Part shown: piece by piece, positions 1 to 14,651 of the stretch
Layout: each line of letters begins with the position of its first letter
How positions within the stretch are numbered: the stretch's first letter is position 1
Origin: Panicum virgatum
Lineage: Eukaryota; Streptophyta; Magnoliopsida; Poales; Poaceae
Direction of reading: 5' to 3'
NCBI RefSeq assembly: GCF_016808335.1
Contig: NC_053137.1
Span: 4,291,904 to 4,355,903 of the forward strand
DNA: 64,000 nt
Notes under the pieces: generated by a model
What the model was told of the DNA's origin: nothing
What the model saw: the letters and a program-made list of their open reading frames with translations, nothing else
Database searches by the model: none
Position numbers and translations under genes: made by a program

Positions 1-139
1 AAAAAATCACACATGTAGATATAATGATACACAACCTTGTAAAATATTCTGTCCAAACTCGACTTCATTTGTGAGATATAAAAATAATAAATTTAAAAGA
101 TTGTGTATCATCATATCATCTACATGTGGGATTTTTTTC
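1..139. repeat. Short inverted-repeat (MITE-like) element at window edge
   Basis: The first ~38 bases (poly-A, then CACATGTAGAT and ATGATACACAA) reappear in reverse complement at about 99-139 (TTGTGTATCAT, ATCTACATGTG, then poly-T). This gives a ~140-bp foldback unit with a short AT-rich centre. It looks like a small non-autonomous DNA transposon. The left boundary is the window edge, so its duplication cannot be read and the family is not assigned. Confidence 0.5.
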
Positions 140-814
140 ATGAATTTATATGACTTTTTTTGTCGTGGATTGCACGGGTTTTCACGAAAGTTTAGTTTCC
201 ACCAGATATGTTCCAAAAAAAAATAATGCACCTAAAAGCTGACAGACTGCCACGTAGGACACGTAGGAGTAGAAGCAGGCACGCCTCTGATAAACCCTGG
301 AGCAAAAACTCTTGCGGTTGTCCTATCTTCAATTAGACGCAAAAGCATTCTGAGAACAGAGCGAAATCCTGAAAACCGGGAGCAATTTTTTGTCAGCGAG
401 AAGAGATAAACCTGCCGAGAAATTTAGTTTCAGATTAAGGCCTCTGTTTTCCTGGGGACGGAAGGCCAGCGGCGGTGCTCAAGCGGATGAGGAAGCAGTG
501 TCGGAGAGCCAGTGAGCCACCCTCTCTCTCTGCAATTACACGGAAATTATTCTGATTGTTATGTCAGTACAAGCAGAAGCTCCAAGAGTGAGTACATCTT
601 CTCTTATATTACTCTCTTCCTCACCACATCCTCCATTTCTTGCTCCCACTGGTGTCTGGTCTCGCCACAGCCTGCTGCAAGGTAAGAGAGCAGCTCCATC
701 ACCGTCCTCCATTGATGAATCGCTTCTCTGAATTCTGAATTCTCGGCTCAGTTCCCGCTCGGTTCCGTGTCGCGCAGCGGAAGAAGGGTTGGGGCTCGCG
801 AGATCTCTGCGGAG
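140..814 (+). other. Upstream region of glycolate oxidase
   Basis: No coding sequence is recognised here. It holds the promoter and 5' leader of the downstream glycolate oxidase gene. Two ACGT cores (CCACGTAGGACACGTAGG, about 250-268) resemble binding sites for bZIP/bHLH factors. No convincing TATA box or transcription start could be fixed. The leader just before the start codon is GC-rich (from about 745), as is usual for grass genes. Confidence 0.4.
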
Positions 815-3425
<2,611 letters not shown>

Positions 3426-3816
3426 ACAGCCCGCACCTGCTGCATACTGCGCCGCCCTCGCGAGGTTCGCCGTCGTTCGTCCTCACCGCCGGCGCCGGCC
3501 GCAACCGGGATCATGAATGCTCGCTCGCTCGATGATACACTATAATTTTGGACTGCATATATGTTTGTGTTTCAAGAAGTGATAGATCTCTGTACCGTAA
3601 AATCTTTACAGATTACATGCATGCATGGTCACTGTATTTGATCACAAAATATATTCGTTCTGTTCCATATCATCATGTATTAATATTCATGTACTGTGAA
3701 ACTCTGATTGATGCATGCCGCCTCTCGTGTCAAAAGAAAAATATAATAAAAAAAGAGAGCCATTTATCTAGCTAGCTAGCAGACTACGGCAAGGGGCAAG
3801 CCCAGTTACTGGTCAG
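3426..3816. other. Convergent 3' interval
   Basis: About 390 bases separate the stop codons of the convergent glycolate oxidase (+) and TIFY (-) genes. The sequence becomes AT-rich after 3540 and must hold both 3' UTRs. No other feature is seen. Confidence 0.5.
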
Positions 3817-6800
3817 TCAGTGTCTCATCGCCTGAGCATGCCAGCCGGCGGCGTACGGCGGCGCGACGGCGGCGGCCGTCCTCGCCTTGCGCTTCTGCAG
3901 GAACCGCTGCAGCGAGCGCTTCATGGACAGCTCCGAGGCCGCCTGGTCGATCACCGGCGCGGCGGCTACGGCGGCGAAGCCCTGCCGGGAGGAAGAACCC
4001 GCGGCCGGCGACGCCGCCACCGCCGCCGGTCTCACGTGGGCGTCGCGCTCGCGCGCGCACCGCGCCACGGCGCCGCCGCCGCTGTCCTGCAGCTGGCGGT
4101 CGCGTTGGTGGCGGCACTGCTGCCGGTGGGGGCCTGCCGCCGCCATGATCATCTCCTCGTTCGCCATCGAGATGATCGCCCTCGCCTGCGCCAAATTAAT
4201 AAACAGTAAAACGTATCAGTAATTAGCAGTGGTAACCGGTAACAACACGCGTTTAACTGCGCATTAGAGATCTGAGATCACTTTATGCATGTAACAAACC
4301 GGAGTTGATCGAGACGTGCGTGCTGCTGCAGAAACTGAACGTGCTTATACGCGTAGCTAGCTGAAGACTCGATCGTCAGAGTAAAAAAAAACGCTGCTTT
4401 TAATTTTTTTTCCCGTGTTGGTTCTGTGCGAGTTCGTCGGCAGTGGCGTTGGTTGCGTGTGTGTGGAGATGGAGACGACGACGACGAGAAGGACGACAAA
4501 TTTGGGAGGCCAAGTCTAAGACGGCGAGGCATTTACAGGAGGTGTGCTGTTCATCACACAGCTCGCTCAGCGTGCTGAATTGACGTGCGTGTAGGTCAAC
4601 TGCGCATCAATACCAGCTGACGATGCTTCTTCTCTGTCCCCCCGATCTGGTGCAGCACGTGCGGAATTGTCTGGATCGTGAGAAATTTCAACCTTATGGA
4701 AGATTCGGGCCTAGCCATGACCGAGACCTAGCTCGGAGTCAAATCAACCTGTACTATTTCGTTTTAATCGAACTCACACGTGTCCTTCAAACACTGGTTT
4801 TGCGAGATTTTTAAGCCGATCACCTTTGAACATGCATGTAGATTTTTTTTATGTATGTCTTGATTATTTGAAGTGTTGGAAAGCAATCTATCTATTATCT
4901 TATTATTTGACCAACAAATGAAGCCTCCATGTTCATTCTCAAGGTCTAGAAATTTTCATGTTAATCAGAGAAAAATAGAAAAATAAAATTACCCACCACT
5001 ACCATTACGATAAAAATTAACCTAAAATACCACCATGTCTAATTAAAAATCACCCACCAATGCCATATGAAAAATTAAATATAAAATATCATTTAGTTAT
5101 GTATCAGTTACAAATATATACTATTAATAAAAACTAAAGCTAACAATAATCAATCAAAATAAAATGAAAATAAGAATAATTATCTGCATAATATTATTAA
5201 AACTCAACAAATCAAATTGTTATTATAGGTAGATCATAGTTGAATTGTTTTAATCAATAATAAGACATAATTTACGATAATGACAGGATGACGTATGGTA
5301 AAAAAAATAGTATAACCTTTCAGTAAAGATACAACGACATGCAAATTTTTAAATTTTCAATTCTAACCGCGTAAATGCGCGGGCTATACGCCTAGTTTCT
5401 TTGTACGAGGACCACAACTACTGAGTGAAAATCGGCTTGTACTTAACGAAACCAAAATAGGACTTCGAAATACTAACCTACTTATGTACTATAGTATATA
5501 GCAAAAGAAATGGATGTAATAAACTCTAATAATTTCCTGTCAGCACTGTACATCATGCCTGTACTATATCTATATATATGACCATGTGTGCCAATCTCAT
5601 TCCAGCTGGTTGTTGCCTTGCTCAATATATACCAAACCAAAGTGTACGGCCTTTTATTTGCAGGAACTAGCACATGGTCTTTGAATTGAACGCCTCCTAG
5701 GCTCCTACTGTCCTACATTTTAGTGGTTGAACCCCCCCCCCCCCCCCCCCCCAATCCTGGTTCTACAGGTGACCGGTCGTTGGGGAACTCACAGTCAATT
5801 CGACTGCTCAGGGACACCGAGCCAATTCACGTGTGCGGGGTCCACAACCTCATTATCTTCTCCATCTCCATTTCTTTTTTTTTCTCCGTCTCCTTCCCTC
5901 CCCTTCCTCTTTCATCTCCTTCCTCCTCTCGTTCCTCTTTCCTCAGATGCGCTATGGCAGGCAGCGGAGGCGGCGTGTTCCCTGCAGCGGCGGCTGCGGA
6001 GAGCTCCCCTAGAGGAGCAGCGGCCACCCTCCTCTGAGCGAGCTCCACGACGGCGGCAGCGCGCTCGCTGTGGGGAGCGACGGCGACCCCCTAAGGTAGG
6101 TGGAGCGGCGCTTTGTTTTTTCTTTTTTTATGTAAAACTTTTTTATTTTTGCGGCAAAAAATTTTTACAAAACATTTTGCAAAATCTTTTTCGTATTTTT
6201 TTGCTACAAAAGTTTCACTGAACATTTTTTTACAAAACTTTTTTCATATTGGATGCAAAAATTTTTTCTTCGAAATTTTTCAATTTTATTAAAATTTTCT
6301 CTTTCAAATTTTTTCTTATCAAAGTTTTTTCGGCTCACCAAACATTTTTTTTGAAAAGTTTCTTCAAAAATTTTTTGCTCAGAAATGATAAATATTTCCT
6401 GAAAAGAGAATGAATTGGGTGGGTGCACACATACCAAAAAAAGGGAAATACTGTAGTTGTCGAAAATTGACCACGGATGGAAACTCACGGACGACTGTAA
6501 ATTAGAATCCCCCGTTGAAATCTCGCCTCTCCTTACACTCCGCACATCGCCGGTGAGGTGCGCCGGGGCGAAGGGATGAATAACATGGGAGAAAAGGGTA
6601 GAGCGAGGCTCTCTAATTGCAAGTGGTGAATGGGATATCAACTTGTGTTGTTTCAACTTGCAAGCATGTGCAAGTTTTTTTAGATGGATTAAAAAAACAT
6701 ATGTTGGCCTTTAATTACATCTCCTAAGATAAGATGCATTTGGAACGTATAGGTAGCTCCTAATAGATAGGAACAATAATCATGCCACGCGTGGTGCATG

Positions 6801-7169
6801 TGTGTATCAACTATCAAGTAGGATGAACTGATGATCGAAACACACACACGCATGGAACAAATCATGTCATCACGGTGAGTTAATTACCTGGACCTCGGTG
6901 ACGTCGACGGCGCACACCCGGCCGTCGTAGAAGATGGTCATGCTCCTCCTCCTCGCCGCCGCCGCCGCCTGACGTTCCTCCTCCGCCGCCGCCACCACCA
7001 CCGGCGGAGCGCCGCTACTGTCCCCCGTCCTCAGGCGCAGGCTGAGCTCGACGCCGCTGCTCCCGTCGCTCTCCTCAGCGCCATCTTCTCCTCCCCCGCC
7101 GCTAGCACGACGCCACCGCGCCGTCATCACTCCGCCGGCGGCGACATCATGATCCCTCCTCCCCTCCAT
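3817..7169 (-). CDS. JAZ-like TIFY repressor with EAR motif and non-canonical Jas motif
   Basis: Two exons on the minus strand: 7169-6888 (94 codons) and 4185-3817, joined GT-AG in phase 0, encode 216 residues. The intron is about 2.7 kb. Residues 42-46 are LSLRL, an LxLxL EAR motif. Residues 78-81 are TIFY within MTIFYDGRVCAVDVTEVQ, and the motif continues across the junction as ARAIISMA. A Jas-type motif lies at about 180-205 (LSMKRSLQRFLQKRKAR, then PPY). JAZ proteins repress MYC-type factors in the nucleus; TIFY contacts NINJA/TIFY partners, and the Jas region contacts MYCs and the COI1 co-receptor. The usual degron LPIAR(R/K) is replaced by ELSMKR. Together with the EAR motif this resembles the stable Arabidopsis JAZ7/8/13 type. 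An in-frame reading extends upstream to 7385, but its start is not supported. The family call is firm; the subclass is inference. Confidence 0.88.
4887..5395 (+). mobile_element. Small non-autonomous Helitron-like element in TIFY intron
   Basis: The 3' end has the Helitron layout: a GC hairpin (CCGCG-TAAATG-CGCGG), nine bases (GCTATACGC), then CTAG followed by T. A plausible 5' end, TCTATCTATTATC after an A, lies about 0.5 kb upstream, as expected for insertion between A and T. The body is AT-rich and non-coding. The 3' terminus is well supported and the 5' boundary is tentative. Confidence 0.62.
5732..5752. repeat. Poly-C tract (21 C)
   Basis: An uninterrupted run of 21 cytosines inside the TIFY intron, just before a GC-rich block. 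Its length is probably unstable and is a likely place for sequencing error. Confidence 0.9.
5753..6660. other. Transposon-like intron segment, unassigned
   Basis: This part of the TIFY intron has a CT-rich stretch (5860-5945), a GC-rich block (5950-6100), and ~300 bp of T/A-run low complexity (6110-6400) in which AAAATTTTTT-like words recur. The mix resembles a non-autonomous DNA transposon with a captured GC-rich piece. I could not define termini or a target duplication. Open frames here are low complexity and are not called as genes. Confidence 0.3.
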
Positions 7170-8364
7170 TACTACCCGGCTAGCTAACCCTCGCTCTCGA
7201 CTCGAGCCGCCCCGCCGCCGCTTCTCCTCAATTCGACCGTCTTCTTCTTCCTCCTCTGGCGGCCGTGGCGGCCTGGTGGTCCGTGTATATGTACCCCCCT
7301 CCCCGTCGACCTCTCGCCTCCAGCAAAAATGTGTGCGCGCGGCGGCGTGGTCGATTCGATCAGGCTGGTCTCGCCGCGCGCGCACGTGGACAATGCGCGC
7401 GGCGCGAGTCGTGGGAGGGGTGCGCGGTGGTGGAGAAACAAGTGAGAAGCTAGCGGCGGAGGCGGAGGCTACTCGATCTGGCTGGCCGACTACGACTGCT
7501 AGTGCGGTGCGGTGCGGCGCCTTTTGGTCCGTTCCCTCCTCGCCAGCTAGCTTTATTTGCCCGTTTCAACGTGCTTCCAACTGCTGGATTCGCTTGCAGC
7601 CTATACTAGCTCCATTGGTCTAAACCACACACACCAATCAAAATCAAAGACTTGACCCCTACCTCCTAATGATCAAACTAAAACGTGCCTCTCTCTCTCT
7701 CTCTCTCTCTCTCTCGATTTTTTCTTCGTTGTCGGCATGCATAAGCATGTGTTTTTGCCACCCTTTTCCAGTAGAGATGACTGGACTGTGGCGTGCTGCT
7801 GCCTTCTTGAAAGTGAGCTATCTTATTCATTTGACATTTAAACCTGCAATATTTATAATCTTGAAAGTGAGCTAGATCTAGTTTAGCAGCTCTCAAGATC
7901 GAGAGACAGTTAGGCTTCAAAAAAAAAAGATTGAGAGACAGTTACGAAAAGAAATTAACCAGATCGGTTAAAAAAAAGAAATTAACCAGCTAGGAAATCC
8001 TGACAATACGATTCGAAATATTTTTTTCGTGTGCTCTTTTGCGAACGACCATAATTAGGTTGTTGTTTCTCTTCATGCGTGATTTCTTCTCAAGTAGTGA
8101 TGGAGGGTTTTCTAGTCTACTAGCATGAATTCCTCCATGGTCGATCATAACAAATAATAATGTAACCTAGAGAATCCCTAACCAACAATTCTAAAGGAAA
8201 ATAAAATGATGGCCACTTATAACAAATATCTCCCTCGAGAAATACCTCGATTCGAAAAAAGAACTTTTATTTGGCAATTTAAGAAAAGCCTAAAGAAGGG
8301 CAATAACAATTGGCCGTTTACAAAAATCACTAGAGAAACTTTTTTTTTTTTTGCTCTGTGCCTG
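7170..8364. other. TIFY upstream region with CT microsatellite
   Basis: It contains the 5' leader and promoter of the minus-strand TIFY gene; GC-rich leader sequence extends to about 7540. A (CT)n run lies at 7688-7715. Beyond 7900 the DNA is AT-rich with no recognisable gene. No TATA element was fixed. Confidence 0.4.
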
Positions 8365-8640
8365 CATTACTAGAAAACTGGGCATTGGTCGGTGGGCACT
8401 AGTGCCGGCCATAGTTAAAAGTTAAAACCAGTACTAAATGGCCTCCAGGGGCTTTAGTACCGGGTTATACCACCACCCAGTACTAAATGTCATCATTTAG
8501 TACCGGTTGGTGTTATGGATCAGTACGAAATGGCGTCGTACTAGTACTGATTGATAACATCGCCCGGTAATAAATTGTGGACTTAGTACCAGGTGATGTT
8601 ACTAACCGATACTAAATGGTCCTCTATGGATTACTCCAAA
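8365..8640. mobile_element. Degraded CACTA transposon end
   Basis: It begins CATTACTAGAAAACTGGGC, a decayed form of the common grass CACTA terminus CACTACTAGAAAA. Degenerate subterminal repeats follow in both orientations (TTTAGTACCGG, CCAGTACTAAATG, GTACCGGTTGGTGTTA). The opposite end is not seen, so this is a fragment. Confidence 0.65.
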
Positions 8641-8842
8641 ATGCAAGCATCTCTCACCAAGTCATAAGTGATATGTAGGTCAGATGGTAAAGAAGGCTCA
8701 CACGAGATTGGATTTAGTACTAAATGGCTTGCAATGAGCTTACTGAGCCTCCCTCTGTATCTGCAGCAGTGCTGCCTTCCCTTTCTTTTTCTTTTTTGAA
8801 ACAAAGTATATTACTCACATACATGTGCACTCACCTTTGTTA

Positions 8843-9271
8843 GAGCATCTCCAAGAGTTTGCCATATTTTACTTGGCATATCTTGTGTTTTGCCAACTTT
8901 TAAAAAGATATGCCAAGTAAAAAAAGAACTTATCTCCAACAGTTTGGTATAATTCACTTGCCAAATCCAGATCTAACTTACATCAGGAACCCTGAGAGAG
9001 AAACAAAATTATATTTATGCCCTTCCACCTCTTGAAAACTTAAATCAGGAACCTTTCTCTGTTATTTATTTCTTTTTTCACCCTCCCACCTGACTAGAAA
9101 CCACGATGACAACCGCGGGCCGCGCACGTATATTTACGCGCTGGAGGCTGGTTTTTCCCAAGTTGCCAAAAAATTGCCAAGTCTTTTGCCAAACTGTTGG
9201 AGGAGTATTTTTAACGTTTTTGCCAAAAATCAAAGATGGCAACTCGATTTGTCAAACTCTTGGAGATGCTC
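8843..9271. mobile_element. PIF/Harbinger-type MITE, copy 1
   Basis: A 429-bp element with terminal inverted repeats GAGCATCTCCAAGAGTTTG, flanked on both sides by TTA (8840-8842 and 9272-9274). The 3-bp TWA target duplication is typical of PIF/Harbinger (Tourist-like) elements. The interior has short inverted words (TTGCCAAG, CTTGGCAT) and one GC-rich core near 9105-9130. A nearly identical copy lies at 45598-46025. No coding capacity. Confidence 0.82.
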
Positions 9272-9274
9272 TTA

Positions 9275-12200
9275 CCTTGTATTCGCTCAGACACGTACGC
9301 ATCCTATATTTCCCGTTAAAATGGTATCGGTCAAAGTGGACATATTTTCCTGTACCCTGCATCTTAGACGGAGAGGCGCGGTTGAAATGATATTCTATCA
9401 TGCGTGCATGAAATAAATAAATAAATAAAGTTGAGGGCACGTGGCATGGTTTGGAAAAGGAACTTGAAATCTTGCACCGATAGATCGTGCATGTGCACCA
9501 AACAAATTATAATTATATATATAGTGGAGCACACAGACTCATCATGACATCATGTATGTAGTGGGGCCGTAAACTACGAAATGGAAACAAGAGTGTAACA
9601 ATGTTGCTCTACGTGCACACGTACGGATGCAGATGTCACGTGCCGTACGTGTACCCGTGCATCATCACCCGTTACGATAACAGGAGGATGGCTCGTTTTT
9701 CAAAGGACTACACAAATCAGCACCGGTCACCGGCCATACCCAATCGAATAGACTGAGTCGGTACCAGACACCTGTCAGTACGTGTCCCCTGGAGCCTCCT
9801 GAGATGGATTTTTCTCAAATTTTGTCGGTACGAGAAGAAGCATGTGTGTGCTTATTTCAGCTTGGGCAAAATCACCTAATCGTTCCAATGCAAGTTCCTA
9901 TACCAATTTTATTCCAAGTTCCAATTTTTATGCTCTTTTGCAGTCGTCTTAAGCTTTGAACGGCTTCAGTTTTGTAGGGCTACGGTTTGCAATTTTCTAT
10001 ATTTTTCTAACCTTCTTTCTTCTAATAAAAAAGTACGGCAATTGTCTTAAGATTTTTGCTTGCTCATTCGTACTACTTTAGGTAATTAGTATATTATTAG
10101 CACTTGTCAAAAAGCGGCAATTGTTTCCTTGACATGATCTCTTTATAGTCCTTTCAACCGCCAACTTGCCCAGGGTGAATCAAGGAAAGAGAGAGGAGCC
10201 AACTTGTCCAGCGTGAATCAAGGAAAGAGAGAAAAAACAAAAAGGGTAGGCATGTGTCTTTCCGGATTAGATCACGATGAAACAGCACAAAAGAAGGTTA
10301 ATTCAGTCAGACTTCGCAACCCGTGTGGAAACCTAAGCATTGTATCTACAGGAACTATAAATTCTCTTAATCAAGAAAATGGATTTGTGGGCGTGGGTTG
10401 GCGGGGCTAATCTAGCCTCTGACCTTACATTAGTAGCTTCACAAAGGCCATGAGAAAAGAAGAGAATGACCGGCTAACATAACAAACACACACAGAGATT
10501 GATAGTTTGGAAAACTTGCAAACATTTTGAAACGGTCCCACTTTTTTGGATCGTCCGTGCTCTAGTGCTTTAATATACCCACGCCCTTGTTAGAGTCGCG
10601 GGCGTGGGTCGGCACGAACTGGGGCTAATCTTGCATCTGACTTGTTGTAAAATGTATTGACACATTCTGATGGGCCACTTCAGGGCCGGATGAAATGAAA
10701 ATTCAAGTGGGGGATTCTCTCCCCTCCCGGTGACCTAAAAAAAAAGTTTTACAAAGGACGGCGAATATATTGAAATGGTCCTACTTTTTGTTTGGTTGTT
10801 TGTGCTACATTGCTTTAATAGACCCACGTGCTAGCTTGTATATATATGCTTCAAATATTATTTGAATGCTCTAGAAACGAACTTTAATTGACATTTGCTA
10901 GAAGCTTAATCTTGCAGTTTCCTACCAATAATCTATAATTATCGCTATAGATTGCGTTATTAATTTCTCACTCATAAAACCATGCAATATGATGACTGGA
11001 ATAATTGAGATCTTTTTGGGTTTTGTTGCCTTAGGACGAGACATGTGCGGTTCATGAATGCAAATCCTCATTTCAACGTGGGGAATTATATATCATTGAA
11101 TAAATCCCAAGTCATAACAAAAAAAATTAGAGAGTAAAATCCTAAGAAATTTTTTGAAGTACGTTCGTACGAATACTGCAGATCTCAATTTTTTATTTGT
11201 TTTCTGTACTACTTTATTATTTAGTACGTGTCAGAAAGCTGCAATCGTTTTCTTTACAGAATATAAAATTTCCTTAATTCATTCTACAGCGAGGTGGCGT
11301 CGTCCATGCATAGCGAATCCAGAGAGAAGAATGAAGGTAAGCACACATGTATCTTTTGTGAATTCGCACGTTGGCCAATGTCTAGTAGTTGGGTCAAGAA
11401 ACAGCTCAGAAAGATAATCGTAATACATGTACTTGAACGAAAAGATATTCACCGGTGAGAGTTCAAGGCTGTGATTTTTTCTCTATAGCTAAAAAAATTA
11501 CTTGAAAGAAAATCATTTTCGAAGTACGTCTCCAGTCCCTGTTGTAGTTAAGCAGTACAAGGGTGCCATCAACAGTATTTCATTTTGAAGTACCTACAAA
11601 TTCGTTTTGAATTTCCTTAATCTAAAAAACAGACTCGTTTTGAAAAATACTTTTTTCCCAATCTATTTTTTAGACTACTCGCAAAAAAAAATCTAACTTC
11701 TAGCGGGGGGGGGGGGGGGGGGGTAGTCTACACACTTCCCATGCAACTTGACGGAAAGAAACTGATGCAAACATGCCGTATCTCATGGATATATGCATGG
11801 AATAAAGAAACAATCTAACAATTTGTATTTGTAAACGTGTGTAGGAGTTATGCCCTTGGTGTGCAGGAGGCCACCCCCTTATCTTCTTATATATATCTAT
11901 AAAAAGTTGAAACAATTGAAATTCTTTCTTATCAAAATTAGGTCCACCGCACCCCTCACAGAGACCCCACCTGTCATGCCAAAAAGTTTGACGAAAGGGA
12001 GGGGAAGATTGATTTCGTCAATATTTTTCATCAAAATCCTAATACTTTTTACACTAGCAATTTTATATACCCAGCTGCTGAAGCCACATTCTCCTAGCTT
12101 CTCCAGCTTCACCACTGTGCTACACTGTGCTAGTTCATTTCTCCACCTTGGCTCCCGTGTTGGCTTCACGCTACAAGGATCAATAGTACCGCACAGTACT

Positions 12201-13200
12201 GCTGCAGTGATGCGTCCGCAGCAGATGAAGCTGAAGCCGTAGAAGCGGTGCCAAACAGGCTCTAAATACGTGCTTGTGGCACATACATCTCTACTAATAA
12301 TTGAAAAAAGAATACAACTTTTCTAAAGGCTGCAAGAAAACAAGGGAAGATTGGGGCTGGAATGGAATAAAGGAACGGAGAAAACGAGCGGGCATTTTGA
12401 GAATTTACAGTTTTACTCCCTTCCTAGTTTCTTTTTTAATGTTTTGACAAGGCGCTTTGCGACATTTTCCACGAGAACCCAACAACTTTATAAGGCTTTC
12501 CTAAAAAAAAGGTACACCACTTTTTCCCCAAAAGGCCGGAAGAGTTGTGTGCATCATAATCATAACAATTTAAACCAACCTATATATGTTGAAAAAAGGC
12601 ACATCATTTCCCCCCCCCCCTCTGTTTATAGCGCATTAAGGTACTTCTAATTCTGCAAACTGTAAGAATGTTAAACAAATGATTCTCGGATCCCATTTCT
12701 CATTTCTGGAAGGAGAGCTAGCACTGCATCTGCATGACGTGACTTCGACGGAAAGGAAATCGAGTCGTATCCCATGGGGATGGGCATGGCTGCACTGCAC
12801 GCCACTACTCATGTCGCCGCTCCTCCATCCCAGCACGTGCAAAACGAGGCACAGACATGGGGGCACGTGTTAGTTACCCTACTCGCCAACTTGTGGGGCC
12901 CGTGTCGGAGCACGCCGCACGCAAGCACGCAGGTTCATTAACGTGCTAATTCCGTGGTTTTGCTGAGATTAAATCCGAAGTTCCGAACGCGCAAAAAAAA
13001 TCCATGTGAATCCTTCTGAACAAGAAAATCAGTGGGCAAAGTCTCACAACTCTCACGTTCAGAAGATTCAGAACGAAACCTCGGAGGATGAACGTTACAG
13101 CCAGCCCGGGCAGCCAGCATCATCGTCGTATCCCCATGGATGAGCACATGTCGGAAGCTAGGCAGCACATGTGAACGAAACGTACTAATGTAATTGGAAT
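9275..13200. other. Intergenic DNA with degenerate repeats
   Basis: No gene is recognised. An (AAAT)n run lies near 9408-9430. A short tandem duplication occurs at about 10165-10230 (GTGAATCAAGGAAAGAGAGA twice). Two decayed direct repeats of ~100 bp occur at about 10500-10640 and 10745-10840, and another pair at about 10030-10130 and 11190-11270. There is a 19-G homopolymer at 11705-11723. Around 12060-12265 the sequence looks like the right half of a MITE (ends AAACAGGCTCTAA). The open frames here are short and not supported. Confidence 0.45.
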
Positions 13201-13203
13201 ATA

Positions 13204-14128
13204 GGTCCTATTTGAATTCATGAGTTAGAGTTAGAATGGGTTAGATGGGAGTCATCTAACCCAAAAATTTCTAAACAGGGTGGGTTAGATGCATGGGTTA
13301 GATTGGGTTGTTAGATGCATCTAACCCACCCAAAAAACTATCCAATCCAAGGAGTGCTTATTTGGGTTAGATTGGAGTGGGCCCCATTTTTTCCCTTCTT
13401 TCTCTCCCCTCTTCGGATCATTCTGCGGCAGCCTCACCCGTCCGTGCGCGCCGCCAGCGCTCCCCCTTGACGCCCCTCCCCGCGCCCCCTCCCTTCTCGC
13501 CGTCTGCCCCTCACGGGCGGTGGTGCTTGCCGTCGCCGAGCCGCCGGCAGAGGCCTGCAGCAACGCCTGCCTCCGAGCCCAATCCCGATCTAGGGGCGCG
13601 GCGTCGCCCCTCCGCGCCCCCCTCTCCGCTCCTCCGAGCGCCGGCGGTCCTCGGGCGCCGCCCGCCGCGCGCCATGGCGAGGAGGGGGGTAGCGCGAGAA
13701 GGGGCGCCGCCTCGGGGACCGGCGGTGGCCCGCACGCGGCGCACCGCAGTGAGCCCGGGTCGGCAGGGTCTGCCTCCGGCGCCGGCAACGAGGCCCCACG
13801 TCGCGCCAGCTCCAGGCGTCCGCCCCCCGCGTTGGCCGTCCGCCCGTCCAAGTGTTGCTCCTCCGAGCGCCGGCGGGCTGTCCAAGCGGCACTCTTCCGA
13901 GCGCCGGCCTACAAGCGTCGCGGCCTCCAAGTCCGCCACTACAAAAACTTGCCACAACAGATCCGGTTGCAAAGAAAGTTTAAAGGAGGCAAATAATTGA
14001 AAATGTACCTTTAATCTAACTCTAACTCTTTCATCCAAACACCACTTGGGTTAGAGTTAGTTTAAAGTTAGTCTAGAGCTAGAAACTAACTCTAACTTCT
14101 AACCAAGTTAGAGTATCCAAACAGGGGC
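13204..14128. mobile_element. TIR transposon with GC-rich interior, 3-bp flank ATA
   Basis: The left end GGTCCTATTTGAATTCATGA and right end (reverse complement GCCCCTGTTTGGATAC) are imperfect inverted repeats. Both are followed by GTTAGAGTTAG/GGTTAGA-type subterminal words. ATA flanks the unit on both sides (13201-13203, 14129-14131). The ~500-bp centre is very GC-rich and open in several frames, with CTCCGAGCGCCGGC recurring three or four times. No protein domain is recognisable, so the frames are composition artefacts or a captured fragment. A 3-bp duplication suggests PIF/Harbinger or CACTA relatives; the superfamily is not settled. Confidence 0.55.
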
Positions 14129-14651
14129 ATAGTTATACAATGGAAAAGGAATGAGGTGATGCAATCTTCAAAAAAGAAAATATAGACAGAGAGAAAGGAG
14201 ATGCAGAGCTTCTCCAAGTACAGAAGTTTGACCAATAATTCAAGATAGCAGTCATGAGTGTCTTGCCTGGCCGGCTGCTAAGAATCCGGCACTTTATATA
14301 AAGCTGGAAGTGATCAGGCACATGTACCTTTTGAAATTATAGACTAAACACATGTAACTGCTGGCACATTCCATAGGGATGCAAGAAACAAGGCTGAAAA
14401 AATAAGTCAAAAACGAGATGCTTGCACTGGTGTGATGAAAATGTTTCTTTTCAGGAAAACATGTCACAAGTAATCTTCTCTTCGTTAATAGTGAATAGTG
14501 AACATGAAAGGGACTATGTCAATTATCACGCGCTCGCAACTTGCGGTGTCCGCAAACGCATCAATCAAATCAAATGGTGATGACTAATTATACAGGGGGA
14601 GCATCGGACCGTATTGCAATGAACACAAAATGGAATCTCTTTGTAGTGTCG

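Noticed and set aside
6870..7385. Extended N-terminus for the TIFY protein from 7385
   Set aside because: The added 72 residues are low-complexity Arg/Glu; the ATG at 7169 gives the usual short N-terminus before the EAR and TIFY motifs.
13321..14038. Overlapping 120-207-codon frames in the 13.2-14.1 kb element
   Set aside because: GC-rich repeats inside a TIR element open all frames; no domain is recognised.
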